Positions 11,600 through 23,141 of a stretch of DNA of 64,000 nt are shown here, in pieces. The stretch lies in assembly GCA_947561395.2 (NCBI GenBank), contig OX387190.1:36878392-36942391 (forward strand). Reading direction: 5' to 3'. The position numbers were made by a program, and so were the translations under genes. Source of the stretch: Buxus sempervirens (Eukaryota; Streptophyta; Magnoliopsida; Buxales; Buxaceae). Position 1 is the stretch's first letter, and every line of letters starts with the position of its first letter. Under the pieces are notes generated by a model. The model saw only the letters and a program-made list of their open reading frames with translations. It was not told where the DNA came from and searched no databases.

Positions 11600-12058
11600 G
11601 CTTAGGCTCATAATATTATCCAATACCCATGATGATGTTTCCCCCTTCAATATGGTTGTAGGAGAGCAGATCATATCCTCCTTATTCAAATTGATGCAAG
11701 ATGTAACCCCTGGTTCCTATCAATCCACCGAAAAGAGTGGACAGCCAACTGATTCTCCTCCAAAGACTTTCCTCCCCCCAAATCTTCATAATCCGAATTT
11801 GAAAATTAAGCAAAGAAATCCCCTAAAATCGATTCATCAGTCGTGCTTTCCATGATGCTTCGATTACAGCATTCTGTTCCTTTATAAACAGGTAGGGTCA
11901 GACCATCGCCAATGACTGTATCTGCATCTGAGCTACTAGGAAGTACTTGATTTAGCTCCAGTGACTTATTCACATAATCCCCATAACTGCCTTTCCATTT
12001 ATCCGGTGTTGCTCTTTTCTTTTGACGTCTGGAATAGCAAATCACCTTCCTCACTTGA
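11600..12058 (-). pseudogene. LINE-B1 ORF1 fragment of the 3'-proximal repeat
   Basis: Homologous to 15,065-15,525 of the same element and 37,395-37,850 of LINE-B2. The minus-strand frame 11,806-12,054 reads KVICYSRRQKKRATPDKWKG, a basic ORF1 segment shared by all LINE-B copies. The fragment stops at about 12,058, where it joins RT sequence of the upstream repeat (duplication joint). It differs from the sister copies by scattered substitutions and small indels. Confidence 0.75.
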
Positions 12059-12060
12059 CC

Positions 12061-14874
12061 TTAAGAGGTACATTAGAGCACCAAGTATCACACCAGAAAC
12101 TCACCCCTCCCCACCTGATACTTCACCTTTTCCTTAACCAAAGGAGAAAATCTGCAAATAGGCCTCCATAAGCTACATCCAATAATACCATTCACCTGAT
12201 CTGGAACCCAACTTGCCTCATCATATCCATATTTAGCCGAAATGAGGTTCCTCCATAAACTATTCATCTCCTGACCAAAACGCCAACACAACTTTGCCAA
12301 AAGGGATTGATTGAATAACCGAAGGTTTTTAATTCCCAACTCACCTTCATCCTTTGGTTTGCATATGTCATTCCAAGCTACCAAGTGATACTTGTTGGCC
12401 TCCTCCCCTCCTGCCCATAAGTAATTCATCTGTAACTTTTCAATTCTATCCAATACTGACTTCGGGGCAAGTAAAGATGAAAGCATATAAGTTGAATGGT
12501 TCGACAAAGAGCTCTTAATTAACACCACCTTACCACCTTTAGATAAAAATCTCCCTTTCCAAGAGGCTAACTTCTTCTTCATATGTGATATGATGGGTTC
12601 CCAAACTGATTTAGCTTTAAAGGATGCACCAATTGGAATCCCGAGGTACATAGTAAGGAGAGAACCCAATTTATAGCCCAAAAGATCACATAGATATGGA
12701 GCAATGGCACTTCCCCCAACATCAAACAACTCACTTTTGTGTTAGTTGATTTTCAAACCCGAGATAACTTCAAAACATGTCAGAATCGATCTAACCACCA
12801 GAATTTGTGAGGCTTGAGCCTTACAAAAAACCATAGCATCATCTGCAAAAAGCATGTAGATTGAGTTAAAGCACCTCCACCAAATTTCACCCCTTCAATT
12901 AAACCCAAATGAGCTGCCCTATCCACCATACGACTTAAGGCCTCCATCACCAATAAAAATAATAAGTGGGAAAGAGGATCCCCTTGCCTCAAACCCCTAG
13001 AAGAGTGGAAGAAACCCAATGCCACACCATTTACCAAAACAGAAAACGATGCAAAAGAGACACACCCAACCATCCAACTTCTCCATCTTTCTCCGAATCC
13101 CATCCTCCTAAGCATATACCACAAGAAATTCCAATTGACATGGTCGTAGGCCTTCTCACTATCCAACTTACATAATACCTCCTCCACACCCTCTCTTTGG
13201 ATGGAATCAACACATTCACCTACAATTAACACTGCATCTAGAATTTGCCTTCCCCCATACAAATGTATTTTGATATCTAGATACAACATCAGGTAGCACC
13301 GCCCTCAACCTTTTAGCAAGTACTTTAGAGATTATTTTGTAGAAACTACCGACTAAACTGATAGGCCGGTAGTCTCTTAATGGTGCCGCCCCTTCCTTCT
13401 TTGGTATGAGGGAAATAAACGTTGCATTCAAGCTACCTTCGAATTGTGACGTCTCATAGAACTCTGGAATTGCCTCCATAAAATCTTCACGGATGTGCGA
13501 CCAGCAAAGCTTGTAAAATTTAATTGTAAAACCATCCGGACCAGGAGCCTTATCATCCTCCAAATCCTTAAGAGCCTCTCCAACATATCCCTATGGAAAT
13601 CTGAAATTGTATCAAACTCCATCCTATCCATTCGTGGTCTTACACCTTCTTTCTCTTTGAAGAGATCTTCAAAGAAAACAAGTGACGCCTTCTTTATCTC
13701 TTCTTGCTCAAACAAAAGAGCCCCTTCCACCTCCAAATGATCAATAAAATTTACTCTCCCTCTAGCTGAAGCCATTCTATGGAAGAAATCAGTGTTCTTC
13801 TCCCCGGATTTGAGCCATAAGGCCCACGATTTCTACCTCCAACTTATCTCCAATAAAGATGCGGCCTTCTTGAAGTCTAATTTCAAGCTAGCCATCTCCT
13901 TCCAATCATCAAACGACATAATACCTTCCTCCTTTAAACGCTCCAGCTCCTTTAGCCTTAACATAATATATCCTAGCTTCAAATCTACTCTTCCAAATAC
14001 TTCTCTATTCCACTTCTTAATCTTGAATTTAAGGGCACGCAATTTCCTTGAAAACACATAAGAACTTGACCCACGAAAATCCAGCTACTTCCACCACTTT
14101 CCTACCAAATCAATGAAGAGTCTTCAAGCCACATGTTCTTGAATCTAAAAGGAGATGCTTTCCGGAACTTGTTCTCACTAGAAAGTAAGATTGGGGAATG
14201 ATCCGAAATTGATCTAGGCCAAATGGCAACACTAAATTTAGGAAATACCTTCTCCCACTCCAAAGAAACAATGAATCGGTCCAGCTTGGATAGATTTTGG
14301 GATAGCTGATTTTTTGACCATGTAAATTTGGATCCTTTGAGAGGAATATCCATTAGATGAAAGCCTTCAATAAACGTCGAAAAATCAGACATGGCTTGAG
14401 AATAATATCTACCATTTGAACTTTCACTTGGAAATCTTACTACATTAAAGTCACCTCCAATACATCATGGTGTCCCTCCTAATCCTCTTGCTTCCGATAA
14501 CTCCTTCCAAATCTGGCCCGACTTTGAGTGATCATTAGGGCCATAAACTGCCAAAATCAGCAACAATTCGGAGCGTGCAACTTGTTTAAGCAACACAGAT
14601 AATACATATTGTCCCATCCACATATGAGCTTTTAAGAATTTCTTACTCTTCCATGCTAAAATGATCCCTCCAGATGCTCCCTGTGACGGTAAGAAAGACC
14701 AATTCACTTCCTCCTCCTTCCAAATATCCCCCATCGTAGATTTCGATACCGTGCTAAGCTTCGATTCTTGAAGCATTATTACAGTTCCCACAAACCTATA
14801 CTTGCCTTCATTCTTCCCTTCTTCTCTTGGGCATTAAGCCCTCTAACATTCCAAGATAGGATTTTAATAATCAT
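12061..14874 (-). pseudogene. LINE-B1 ORF2, 5'-proximal copy (no 3' end)
   Basis: ORF2 starts at ATG 14,872-14,874 and runs through endonuclease (14,102-14,791) and RT (12,088-13,775). It is cut at 12,061, before the zf-RVT domain. FADD is intact in sequence, but the frame is broken around it. Lesions shared with LINE-B2 include the TAG near 12,744, the one-base loss near 12,857, and the missing piece near 13,575. Lesions shared with the other LINE-B1 repeat include the endonuclease TGA near 14,466. This repeat is a mosaic: about 13.9-14.65 kb resembles the 3'-proximal repeat, the rest resembles LINE-B2. Confidence 0.85.
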
Positions 14875-14937
14875 TAAAACACTGATTCACCGTATCCCAA
14901 TCAACCTTCAAAAAACAGTCCCTGATTCATACCCAAC

Positions 14938-16448
14938 TTAGGACACCTGTAGAGAATCCCTACACCCTCCCCTTGTGCTTCCTTTCTCCCTCCTCGCTTC
15001 AATTGCACTAAAGAGAGCTTGTGCCTCCCTCTCAAACCCCTGAAAGGAGACCCCGAGAGTCTTGCTTAGGCTCATAATATTATCCAATACCCATGATGAT
15101 GTTTCCCCCTTCAATATGGTTGTAGGAGAGCAGATCGGATCCTCCTTATTGAAATTGATGCAAGATTTAACCCCCTGGTTCCTATCAATCCACCGGAAAG
15201 AGTGGGCAGCCAGCTGATTCTCCTCCAAAGACTTTTCTCCCCCCACACCTTCATGATCCGAATCTGAAAATTCAGCAAAGAAATCCCCTAAATATATTCA
15301 TCGATCGTGCTTTCCATGATACTTCGATTACCACATTCTATTCCTTTATCAACAGGTAGGGTCAGACCATCGCCCCTGACTGTATCTGCATCTGAGATAC
15401 TAGGAAGTACCTGATTTAGCTCCAGTGACTTATTCACATAATCCCCATAACTGCCTTTCCATTTATCCGGTGTTGCTCTTTTCTTTTGACGTCTGGAATA
15501 GCAAATCACCTTCCTCACTTGACCTTCTGGAGACCCGTCATTTGTTGTTGGCAACAGCTTCCTCACTGTCTCCTCGGTACTCCAATGCTCCTCACCAGAA
15601 GCTTGATCACACCCCTCTATAAGCACTCTCCCATCTCTATTATTCTTCTGTACCCATGCTTCGATTTCAGAGATCCTGACATCGATCCTGGAAATAGTTT
15701 TCTCCAAAGACCTACACAAAGATGAAAGAGAAGAAACAGATAACTCTTCGCCTTCCTTTACAGCAATCACCTCTGACTTGGATTTCTCGCATAAATTCCC
15801 CTTCTCGCCCTTGTTCAACACATTAAAATCGGTCACCTGCTCCTGTGGCCCAATAGAACACTGACCTGGGCTGACGCCTATATACTTTGTTAGCTGGTTG
15901 GGCCAGCGCCCAGGTCCTGATATAGAGCCTTTCTTATCCTCATGGCGACCCTCAACACCAACCCTTTCCTGAAACTCACACTCCGGCCCATTTTTATTCA
16001 AATTCAACTTCAGATCCCCTGCCACTCTGGCAGAATTTCTGATACTACCTTCCAATACCTTCTCCCCTAACAATTCAACCACCTGAGTAGATGTTGTGCA
16101 TGCTGCCACCCTAGCATCAGCATCCCCTCCTTGCCCTGCAGCACAAGGTAAAACTACCACATCTTCCATACCATCGCCATCTTCTTCATCATCACCACCC
16201 TTCATTCTCTGCATCCCAGAAACACAGCCACCCTTAAGATGACCAGTAAGCATTTCAATGAAAATTTCATACCACTCCTCCCCATCCCATATCACCAAAC
16301 ACCTGGGAATTCTTCGAGCAACTGTTTCGCCCACTTTTATCTTTATTGCTCCATCATTATCCATTCCATCAATCTGGACCATCCCTCCTAAACAATCACC
16401 AATGGCCTTAAACGATTGCAAAGCGAATAGATGTGGTGGAAGCCCCAC
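14938..16448 (-). pseudogene. LINE-B1 ORF1 (5'-truncated, two frames)
   Basis: Minus-strand frames 15,288-16,448 (386 aa) and 14,938-15,246 (102 aa) are separated by one stop (TAA after STIDEYI-type sequence) and a frame change. The beginning reads MGLPPHLFALQSFKAIGDCLGG, then IKIKVGETVARRIPRCLVIWDG, as in DUF4283-type plant LINE ORF1 proteins thought to bind RNA. A long acidic/low-complexity middle and a basic SRRQKKR segment follow. The N-terminal half present in LINE-B2 (38,780-40,100) is missing because the element is 5'-truncated at 16,449. About 63 nt separate ORF1 and ORF2. Confidence 0.8.
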
Positions 16449-16449
16449 A

Positions 16450-16470
16450 TCTTGGGTACTAATACTAAGA
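16450..16470. repeat. Templated filler at the LINE-B1 5' junction
   Basis: TCTTGGGTACTAATACTAAGA is a 20/21 copy of flanking LINE-A DNA at 16,479-16,499. It lies between the truncated 5' end of LINE-B1 and its target duplication, overlapping the latter by four bases. It looks like filler copied from the adjacent target during repair of the 5' junction. Confidence 0.65.
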
Positions 16471-16477
16471 TCCCTCC
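16467..16477. repeat. Target-site duplication of LINE-B1 (right copy)
   Basis: AAGATCCCTCC, identical to 4,904-4,914. LINE-A sequence resumes directly after it. Confidence 0.8.
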
Positions 16478-18050
16478 TTCTTAGGTACTAATACTAAGAA
16501 TGTAGCATTGATACTCCGCTCAAAGTTGCCATGCTTATGGAACTCAAGACTTGCCATGAGATCTTCCTTGACAATGTGCCAGCCTGCTTTAAAAAATGCC
16601 AGGGTATAGCCATCAGGGCCCAGTGCTTTGTCACCGTTCAATTGATTTATAACACCCTTAACCTTGTCGTCCCTAAAAGGGCTCTCCAGACCATCTCTCT
16701 TCAGATGATAAGATCTGAAAACTTAGTCCATCTACTGTAGGTCTGACCTGATTTTCCTCCTTGTAGAGATGAGAAAAGTAATCTGAAATCTTCACTTTAA
16801 TATTTTTTCTCCTTCATAAATCTGTCCATCTATTTCCACTTTGGATAAGGAGTTGGATCTTGATCTGGCATTTGCTAATCTGTGCAAGAACTTCATGTTT
16901 TTATCTCCTACTTTCAACCATATAGCTCTTGATTTTTGTCTCCAACTCACTTCTTGAAGTGTAGCCCATCTTCTAGCTTCCATTTTCAGGTTCTCTTTCA
17001 AAATCCAGTCCTTTAAATTTAATTGCTCCTTATCTCCCTTGTCATCAAGCTCCTTAATTTGCTGCAGAATTTTTGACATATTCTCATCAACATTACCAAA
17101 TTCCTCCCTGTTCCACTTTTTTAGTTAATTTTCAGCATCTTTAATTTCTGACTTAACATGTAGCTAGGTTTACCAACCACCTTCATCTCCCCCCACCACC
17201 CTTCCATCCTCTTTATGAATTCGGGGTCCTCAAGCCACATGTTCTCAAACCTGAATGGGGAGGGTCTTTTAATTTCATTCTCACATCTGAACATCAGTGG
17301 CACATGCTCCGAAACAGGTCTTGGTAAAGCTTCTACTAACATACTTGGAAAGCATGCCTCCCACTCAAGAGATGCCAAAAATCTATCAATCTTTGAAGCA
17401 GATTTATTGTTAGACCAAGTGAACTCTGCCCCGCTTATTGGAATATCAATCAAGTCCCTCCTATGGATGAAATCTGAAAAACCTTGCATGTATGATGATA
17501 GCCGATTACATCCGCTTCTTTCGGAAGGAAACCGGATCATGTTGAAGTCACCCCCTATACACCACGGGTGCTGGTTGCCTTGCCTAACAGTGTCCAGTTC
17601 CTCCCATAGCTTAACCGAAGCCGAATCCTCATTAGGACCATAAACCCCACTTATTAAAATAGGTTCAGACATTCTGGAATCAGTTAATATGGCAGACACT
17701 GAATACTCACCAATCCATGACTCGAGCAGATTAATGAAATTTCTTTTCGAAGCTACTATAACACCACCAGCACTCCCCTTAGCCGGCAAATACAGCCACT
17801 GCACCTGAGGGAGATCCCAAATATCTCTGATAATCATACTGTCAACCACTTCTAATTTTGATTCTTGCAGAGTCACAATATCCGGGTTCCATATTCTTAG
17901 AACTGTTTTCACAACATCTCTTTTATCCCTTGCATTAAGCCTCTAATATTCCACGATAGTATGTTAATCTTCATTACCTTTGGCCACTCCCCTCCTAACG
18001 CTCTTCCGGTTCCATATTCTTAGATCTGTTAATCTTCATTACCTTTGTCA
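16478..18050 (-). mobile_element. LINE-A, 5' half
   Basis: Minus-strand endonuclease and early RT of LINE-A, continuing into 4,910 once LINE-B1 is removed. Its upstream edge is untidy: the start segment GTTAATCTTCATTACCTTTG (17,963-17,982) recurs at 18,028-18,047 next to a copied TTCCATATTCTTAGA. This suggests a rearranged or filler-bearing 5' end. No ORF1 of this family is attached, so LINE-A is 5'-truncated. I could not identify a target duplication for LINE-A. Confidence 0.75.
16500..17974 (-). pseudogene. LINE-A ORF2 N-terminal half: endonuclease and start of RT
   Basis: The ATG at 17,972-17,974 starts MKINILSWNIRGL. One base is then missing near 17,936, so the frame shifts. The long frame 17,121-17,912 carries DIVTLQESKLEV, SGVYGPNEDS, WCIGGDFNMIRFPSER and FTWSNNKSASKIDRFLAS. 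The usual SDH motif reads SEH (PVSEHVPLMF), a substitution at a normally catalytic aspartate. The frame 16,792-17,079 covers the linker with SRAIWLKVGDKNMKFLHR. RT motifs INATFLVLVPKKEGS end at the LINE-B1 insertion. It is non-functional, and clearly a different LINE family from LINE-B and LINE-C. Confidence 0.85.
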
Positions 18051-20732
18051 TTAACTAAGTGCTATATTTTCTTATTTTAGAGTACCACACTCCACATAAA
18101 ACAAAAAGCATGGAAATTTTCCATAAAAAGGAAAGCTAGTTTTTCAGCCACAAGCTCCTTTTAAATTGCCTAAAGCACCACCAAGCCACCCCACTTTATT
18201 GCTCTTTTAGTCATCAGATCTGGACGTTATTCTTTTGAGTTCATACACGTCTTACGTCATCCTCAAATGGAACAATTTACCTTCCAAAGTGTCATGGTCA
18301 CTCTCATCCAGGTTCCGCACAGGGATCTATTAACCAGTTGACAATTTTCACCAAAAATAAGTTCAATCAGAGAAAATTTTTGCTATAATCAAATCCATCA
18401 GAAGTCGCTACTGGAAAACGTTGTCTCATCAAACATGATACACCCTTATCACTAATGTCAAATACATTGTGGCATGAATCATCACACAAACAAAAATCTT
18501 AGCCAAAAATGCTTTCCCCCACCACAAAATCCCTAAGCATATCCCATGTCCTTCAATCAAAAGCATTAAAAGGATATTACAAATCTAAACTGCGCATCAT
18601 CTCGATGGACCACCTCAATGGACAGTTCTCCAATAGGGAAGTAAAAGAAAAGAAATTCTATCTTTGCGTCAGGCTTATTTCAAGAAACAAGTGGATACCC
18701 CATGATCTCTTAGGCCAAACAATTACGTCCAAGTCAGTTCGCAATTCACCATAGAATACTCCAACAAAGCAACAGCAAAGGAAATAATATTTCTCTAAGC
18801 GCAACTACCAGTGCCGTAAATTTCATGTCTCACATTATCCTTACATAACTAAAGCACACCTTTTGGCATTTTAAAACCAAATAGACAACTTTTAAGTCTA
18901 CTACTCAATTCTTGTTTTGGCATACTCCATATAGATGTTTCACTACTATTTATACAAAGCCATTGTCAAACATCACAATCACACCTCTTAAAATAATCAC
19001 AACTCCATTGTTCATAGACCCAACCTTCCACAAAACACTTTCTGAAATCTGTTGTCTTACCAAAACGGAAAGTTGAATCCCAACCAAACTCCACTGAAGT
19101 GTATTCATTAGATCACATCACCCATTTATATTTAAACCTTCAAGGAATAATAAGTTCCGAATGCATTGTATGGACCTTATCTTCAGCAGTCCAAGGAACC
19201 ATCCACAATTGTTTTTCCATTTCAACAAATAACAAAGTCTTCACCAGCAAAAATAATTCGGCAATAGAATTTTTACATTCTTGCAGACCTTTACATCAGA
19301 ATATCTGTCCTTCAGTATTCCTTGCAAATTCTCAACTATCCAACAATTTCCAAAATCAAGAGAGAAGATATGATGAGAAACCTCCATATCCATCAATGAT
19401 GAGAAACCTTATTTTTGCCATTATCCACAATAATTTAGTTGTGCCGTTTTCTCCATAAGGTAAACTAAAATCACCAAAAACCCTTGTAACAAAATCAATG
19501 TCTCAATTTCATTCAATGAATGGATAAAATTCAACATCAGTGTCATGGTCACTTCCGTCCAGATTCCCCGCACGGGATCTATTTACCCACCACATTGCAT
19601 GCAACAAACCAATTTTACATTATCAACGGAAAAAAGTTTGATTATAGTTTAGCCTATGAACCTCTTATCAAATGTGATAGAGCATTAGCAAACATCAAGT
19701 TTTTGGCATATATTGTCACACATAGGGACTTGCTAGCCAACTGCTTTCATCTACAGAAAAATCCAAAAGTATCACATTTATTTCAATCAAAGCATCAAAT
19801 GGGAATTATAAGCCCAAATTGTAAGCCTATGAATGGTCGATTCTTCAATAAAAAGGAAAAGAGAAAAATCTATTTTGCGATAGGCTTATATTTCAAGAAA
19901 TGGGTGGATAGCCCATAATACCTTTAGACCAAATAAGTACGGTCTGACACATTTATAGAGCTGATCTCCAACAGTATCACGAAATAGCAAAGGAAATCAT
20001 ATTTTTCTAAGTTTCTTCTATCAATGCAGCAGATTCTATGTCACAACACCTTCACATGACCAAAACACACGTCTCTGTTTACCACACTTCTTATTATGAC
20101 CTACACCATTGGGATGTTTCAATGCTATTTCTATAAGTTATTGTCAAAAGTCACAATCACAGTTTCTATCATAATTACAATTTATCTTCCCGGCACTCAG
20201 CCTTCCACAAAACATCTCTTGAACCATATCGGAACAATAAGTCTTCAATGCATCATATAGAGCTGATCTCCAACAGTATAACGAACCACCCAACATTGTT
20301 TCTCCATTTACATAAATAACAAAGTTTTCAAGTGTGAAAATAATTCACTTTAAATCCGTGCAGAGCTTTCTCACCAAATCTTTGGAGTATCTATCTCCCC
20401 ATATTTCTGGCAAGCTTTTAACCAGCCAACAACTTCTTCTTTCATAAGAGAATAGATAATGAGAAACCTCTATTTGTTTATATAATCAACAATAATTCAG
20501 ATTTGTCATTTCTTCCACAAAGTAAACTCAAATCCCTTACAATGGATGTACCAAAATCCATTTCACCATTCCATCCAATGAATACAATCTGGTGATTTTT
20601 AACTGTTGTTTCCACATAAGCCTTATGAATGAAACTCAAAGAGATTCCAATGGAGCTGATCACATTCATCGTACAACATGTTAAGTACTCTAAAAATATC
20701 AATTTCCTAATAACAACAAACTAAACCCCAGT
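18051..20732 (-). pseudogene. Two tandem degenerate ORF1-like remnants (region B)
   Basis: Positions about 18,290-19,450 and 19,530-20,700 are diverged tandem copies of each other. Shared landmarks include GTGTCATGGTCACT, GATCTATT, a CAAAAGTCACAATCAC-type stretch and parallel minus-strand translations. Both resemble 43,800-44,560. The best minus-strand frame (20,478-20,702) reads IVFIGWNGEMDFGTSIVRDLSLL. In region C the same segment precedes an endonuclease N-terminus, so these are probably decayed ORF1s of an old LINE. Many stops are present. The identification rests on order and weak resemblance, so it is tentative. Confidence 0.4.
20715..20732. repeat. LINE-D target duplication (left)
   Basis: AACAAACTAAACCCCAGT recurs at 21,307-21,324. 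The paralogous region C has a single copy (about 44,548-44,564), which is the unoccupied site. Confidence 0.85.
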
Positions 20733-21306
20733 TTGTTTTTTGTGCATGGAGGCAGGAGAAAGCATTGACCTTATATTCTTGGAGTGTCACTTTGCATGGG
20801 CCATATGAGAGAGACTTCTTCGCATCACTGGGATCTTATGATTTATGCCAAAATCTTCAATCCAGCTGCTTGATCAGTGACGATTCAGTGCACTAAAGAG
20901 GAGAGGGCACATTATGTACGGAGTAGCTTTCCATTCAGTTGTGTGTCACATTTGGCTAGAGAGTAACAACAGAATCTTCCAGGATAGGAGGGGGAGTGTG
21001 GAGCACGTTGTGGACTATATTTTGACGATGATTGCCTCATGGGTGTTTGTTCAATCAGAGTTCAATGGATTGGGTATTCCAGAGATTGTTAAGGATTGAC
21101 ATAAATGTTGTTACTTATCCCCTCACCAAGTTTCTCATATTGGTTGACAGGGTAATTAGTATGGGGGCTCCTCGCTGTAGGCTATATTGCTATGTATCTC
21201 TTGAGTAGTCATAGGGTTTCTAGCGATCCCATTCCTCATGTGTCCACTTGACTGGATTGTATTCTCTTTGCTCTATATAAAATATATCCTTAATTATTTA
21301 TCAAAA
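20733..21306 (+). mobile_element. LINE-D, 5'-truncated 3' end
   Basis: A 574-bp plus-strand LINE tail. The frame 20,914-21,099 reads HIWLESNNRIFQDRRG, the WxERNxRxF motif at the end of zf-RVT domains, with a stop after IPEIVKD. A 3' UTR and an A-rich tail (after TTATTTATC) follow. It is flanked by an 18-bp target duplication. It is a separate family from LINE-A/B/C as judged by sequence. Confidence 0.85.
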
Positions 21307-21324
21307 AACAAACTAAACCCCAGT

Positions 21325-22884
21325 CAGGAAATACAGTGAAAATTTGAGATCTTATTATTACCTTCCTTCCTGTTACCCATCTGCATAATAATAATTTTCC
21401 ATGCCTTCTATCTAACTAAACCCGCTTAGCCAAATTTTATCAGAATAGGAAAAATAAAATCTTGAAAAGACCACCCAAAGGGATTCTTCTAAAATTTATT
21501 TTTGCTAGGCTTAACTTATAATCCTACAATTGCTTCATAGCACAATCCATCGCATCATAAGGGGTATCATTTACAAATTATAAGCATTGTACAAGAGAGA
21601 CCTCTCCCACAAAAGGAAAAAAGAAACCTTCCAATAAGTTACCACATACTGCATTCTGAATTAGTCACTAACTGCCATTATGACAACTGAGATTGGGAAG
21701 AGGAAATCATCTCATAATGATGATGAAAGGTTATAAAAAGTATATTAAGCTAACAAGAACTCAAACACACACTGTTAACATACAAGCTCTAATTCACTGC
21801 TAGCACTTTACCCAAAACTTTTTTTTTTTTTGAATAAATACTATGAGCATTCCAAACTAAGGTAATTAATGCCTTCTTAGAACCCAATACTCACCACCTA
21901 TTTAAAGTGAATCAGCACTCTCATCAGCCAATATAACATAGTCAAGTATCAACCACCATCCTATAAAAGCAGCCTGGTTATAAAAAATTACATCAGGGAG
22001 AGTGGCTCTTTCTCATGTAGTAGCTCAGAGTTGATTTTATAAAAGCTCCTAATCAAGCTGAGCGACCTAAACTCCTCAAGATGTTCAACCCTCTTCCCAT
22101 GAGCTAATAGAAAAAATAAACTCACATTATAACTCCTTTCAAAAAACCATTTGGAATTTTTTAAAAGCTTTCAACAAGTCCTAACACCCTCAAATGAAAT
22201 TATTCAATTTCAACAAATCAGATTTTAAGGTCATCCAAAACTTCATATCGAATTCTTGTATAACCCATTCTAAACCTCACCCTGAAATGAAATTTTCAAT
22301 AGTTTTCAACAAATCAGATTGAATGTCTTCCAAAACTTCATATCGAATTCTTGCATAACCCATCTAAACCTAGCACATTATCCCCATTTGTATTTAATAA
22401 ACATATGCCCCTTTGTTTGAAGAAAGCTTTTCAAAATAACCCTTGTCCTCAAGTCCCACCATCTCAAACACGAAACCATCTAGAACGGGACTATATGAGG
22501 TTTATTCCCTAAATAAACCCTTGTTGTGCACATTTTCGTTATCCCTAATTAATTTTTCAAAGATACACTTTCAACTTTGAAGATAACTTACGATATCTAG
22601 CACACTTCTCACATTCGCCATCCCATGAAAGAATTTGGTAATCATCTTCCACAACCTTCCCTAGGCAAGAGCTACACAAGCTTATTGACCTTTTTTTTCT
22701 TGATCACTTATCTTGGCCAAAGTGCCTGAGATTTCTATGCCAACTAAGCTCCTCCAAGCTAAAATTCCTGAAGTCCTTTTTGCTATTATCTCTATCCACC
22801 CACTACACCACTTACAGGCATCTTGAGTCCCCTAACTCATTTCAAACTCCTTCATCCATTCATTCACCACCCTTCTTCAATAAC
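21325..22884. other. Degenerate DNA, continuation of region B
   Basis: No gene seen. Positions 21,325-21,440 resemble 44,565-44,680 of region C. A T-run at 21,821-21,831 and a local repeat at about 22,215-22,370 (two copies around CAACAAATCAGATT and CTTCATATCGAATTCTTG) are the only structures noted. Confidence 0.5.
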
Positions 22885-22892
22885 ATCACCAA
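22885..22892. repeat. Possible LINE-C target duplication (left)
   Basis: ATCACCAA lies immediately before the GC-rich 5' UTR of LINE-C and recurs directly after its A-tail at 40,581-40,588. It is short, so chance identity cannot be excluded. Confidence 0.55.
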
Positions 22893-22962
22893 GGCGATTG
22901 TGCGACTGGCGGCGAAGGTGGTTGTGCGACAAAGGCGATTGTGCGACTGGCGGCGAAGGTGG
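22891..22962 (+). repeat. 31-bp direct repeat in the LINE-C 5' UTR
   Basis: A 31-bp unit starting AAGGCGATTGTGCGACTGG and ending GAAGGTGG occurs at 22,891-22,921 and 22,932-22,962, 41 bp apart. Short tandem repeats are common in LINE 5' UTRs, where they can act in the internal promoter; that role is inferred. Confidence 0.75.
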
Positions 22963-23141
22963 CAGCGTTTTTCCTTTCCAACGAAGGTGGTTTCTTCCTC
23001 CGGCGAGGACATTTCATTTTCCAAAGGAGACGGTAGGTCTCTGGCAGCAAAGTGTTCACTCTGGAGATATTTCAGCGCAGGTGGTCGTTTATTCCTCTTC
23101 TGGAGAAGGAGATTGGTGTTTCGTTTATAGGCGTTTTGCGG

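Larger units (their letters stand above)
4915..16449 (-). mobile_element. LINE-B1, with internal tandem duplication and solo LTR
   Basis: A minus-strand LINE flanked by AAGATCCCTCC duplications. The 3' end is an A-tail at 4,915-4,924, after TTACCGAT in sense. Reading in the sense direction from 16,448, it holds: ORF1 (5'-truncated), ORF2 endonuclease and RT to 12,061; then ORF1 again from 12,058, a second endonuclease/RT, the zf-RVT tail and the 3' UTR. The element thus has a tandem duplication of about 3.5 kb covering late ORF1 to late RT. The duplication joint at about 12,057-12,062 has CCTT microhomology. A 2.8-kb solo LTR interrupts only the downstream repeat. Every ORF is broken. Confidence 0.8.
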
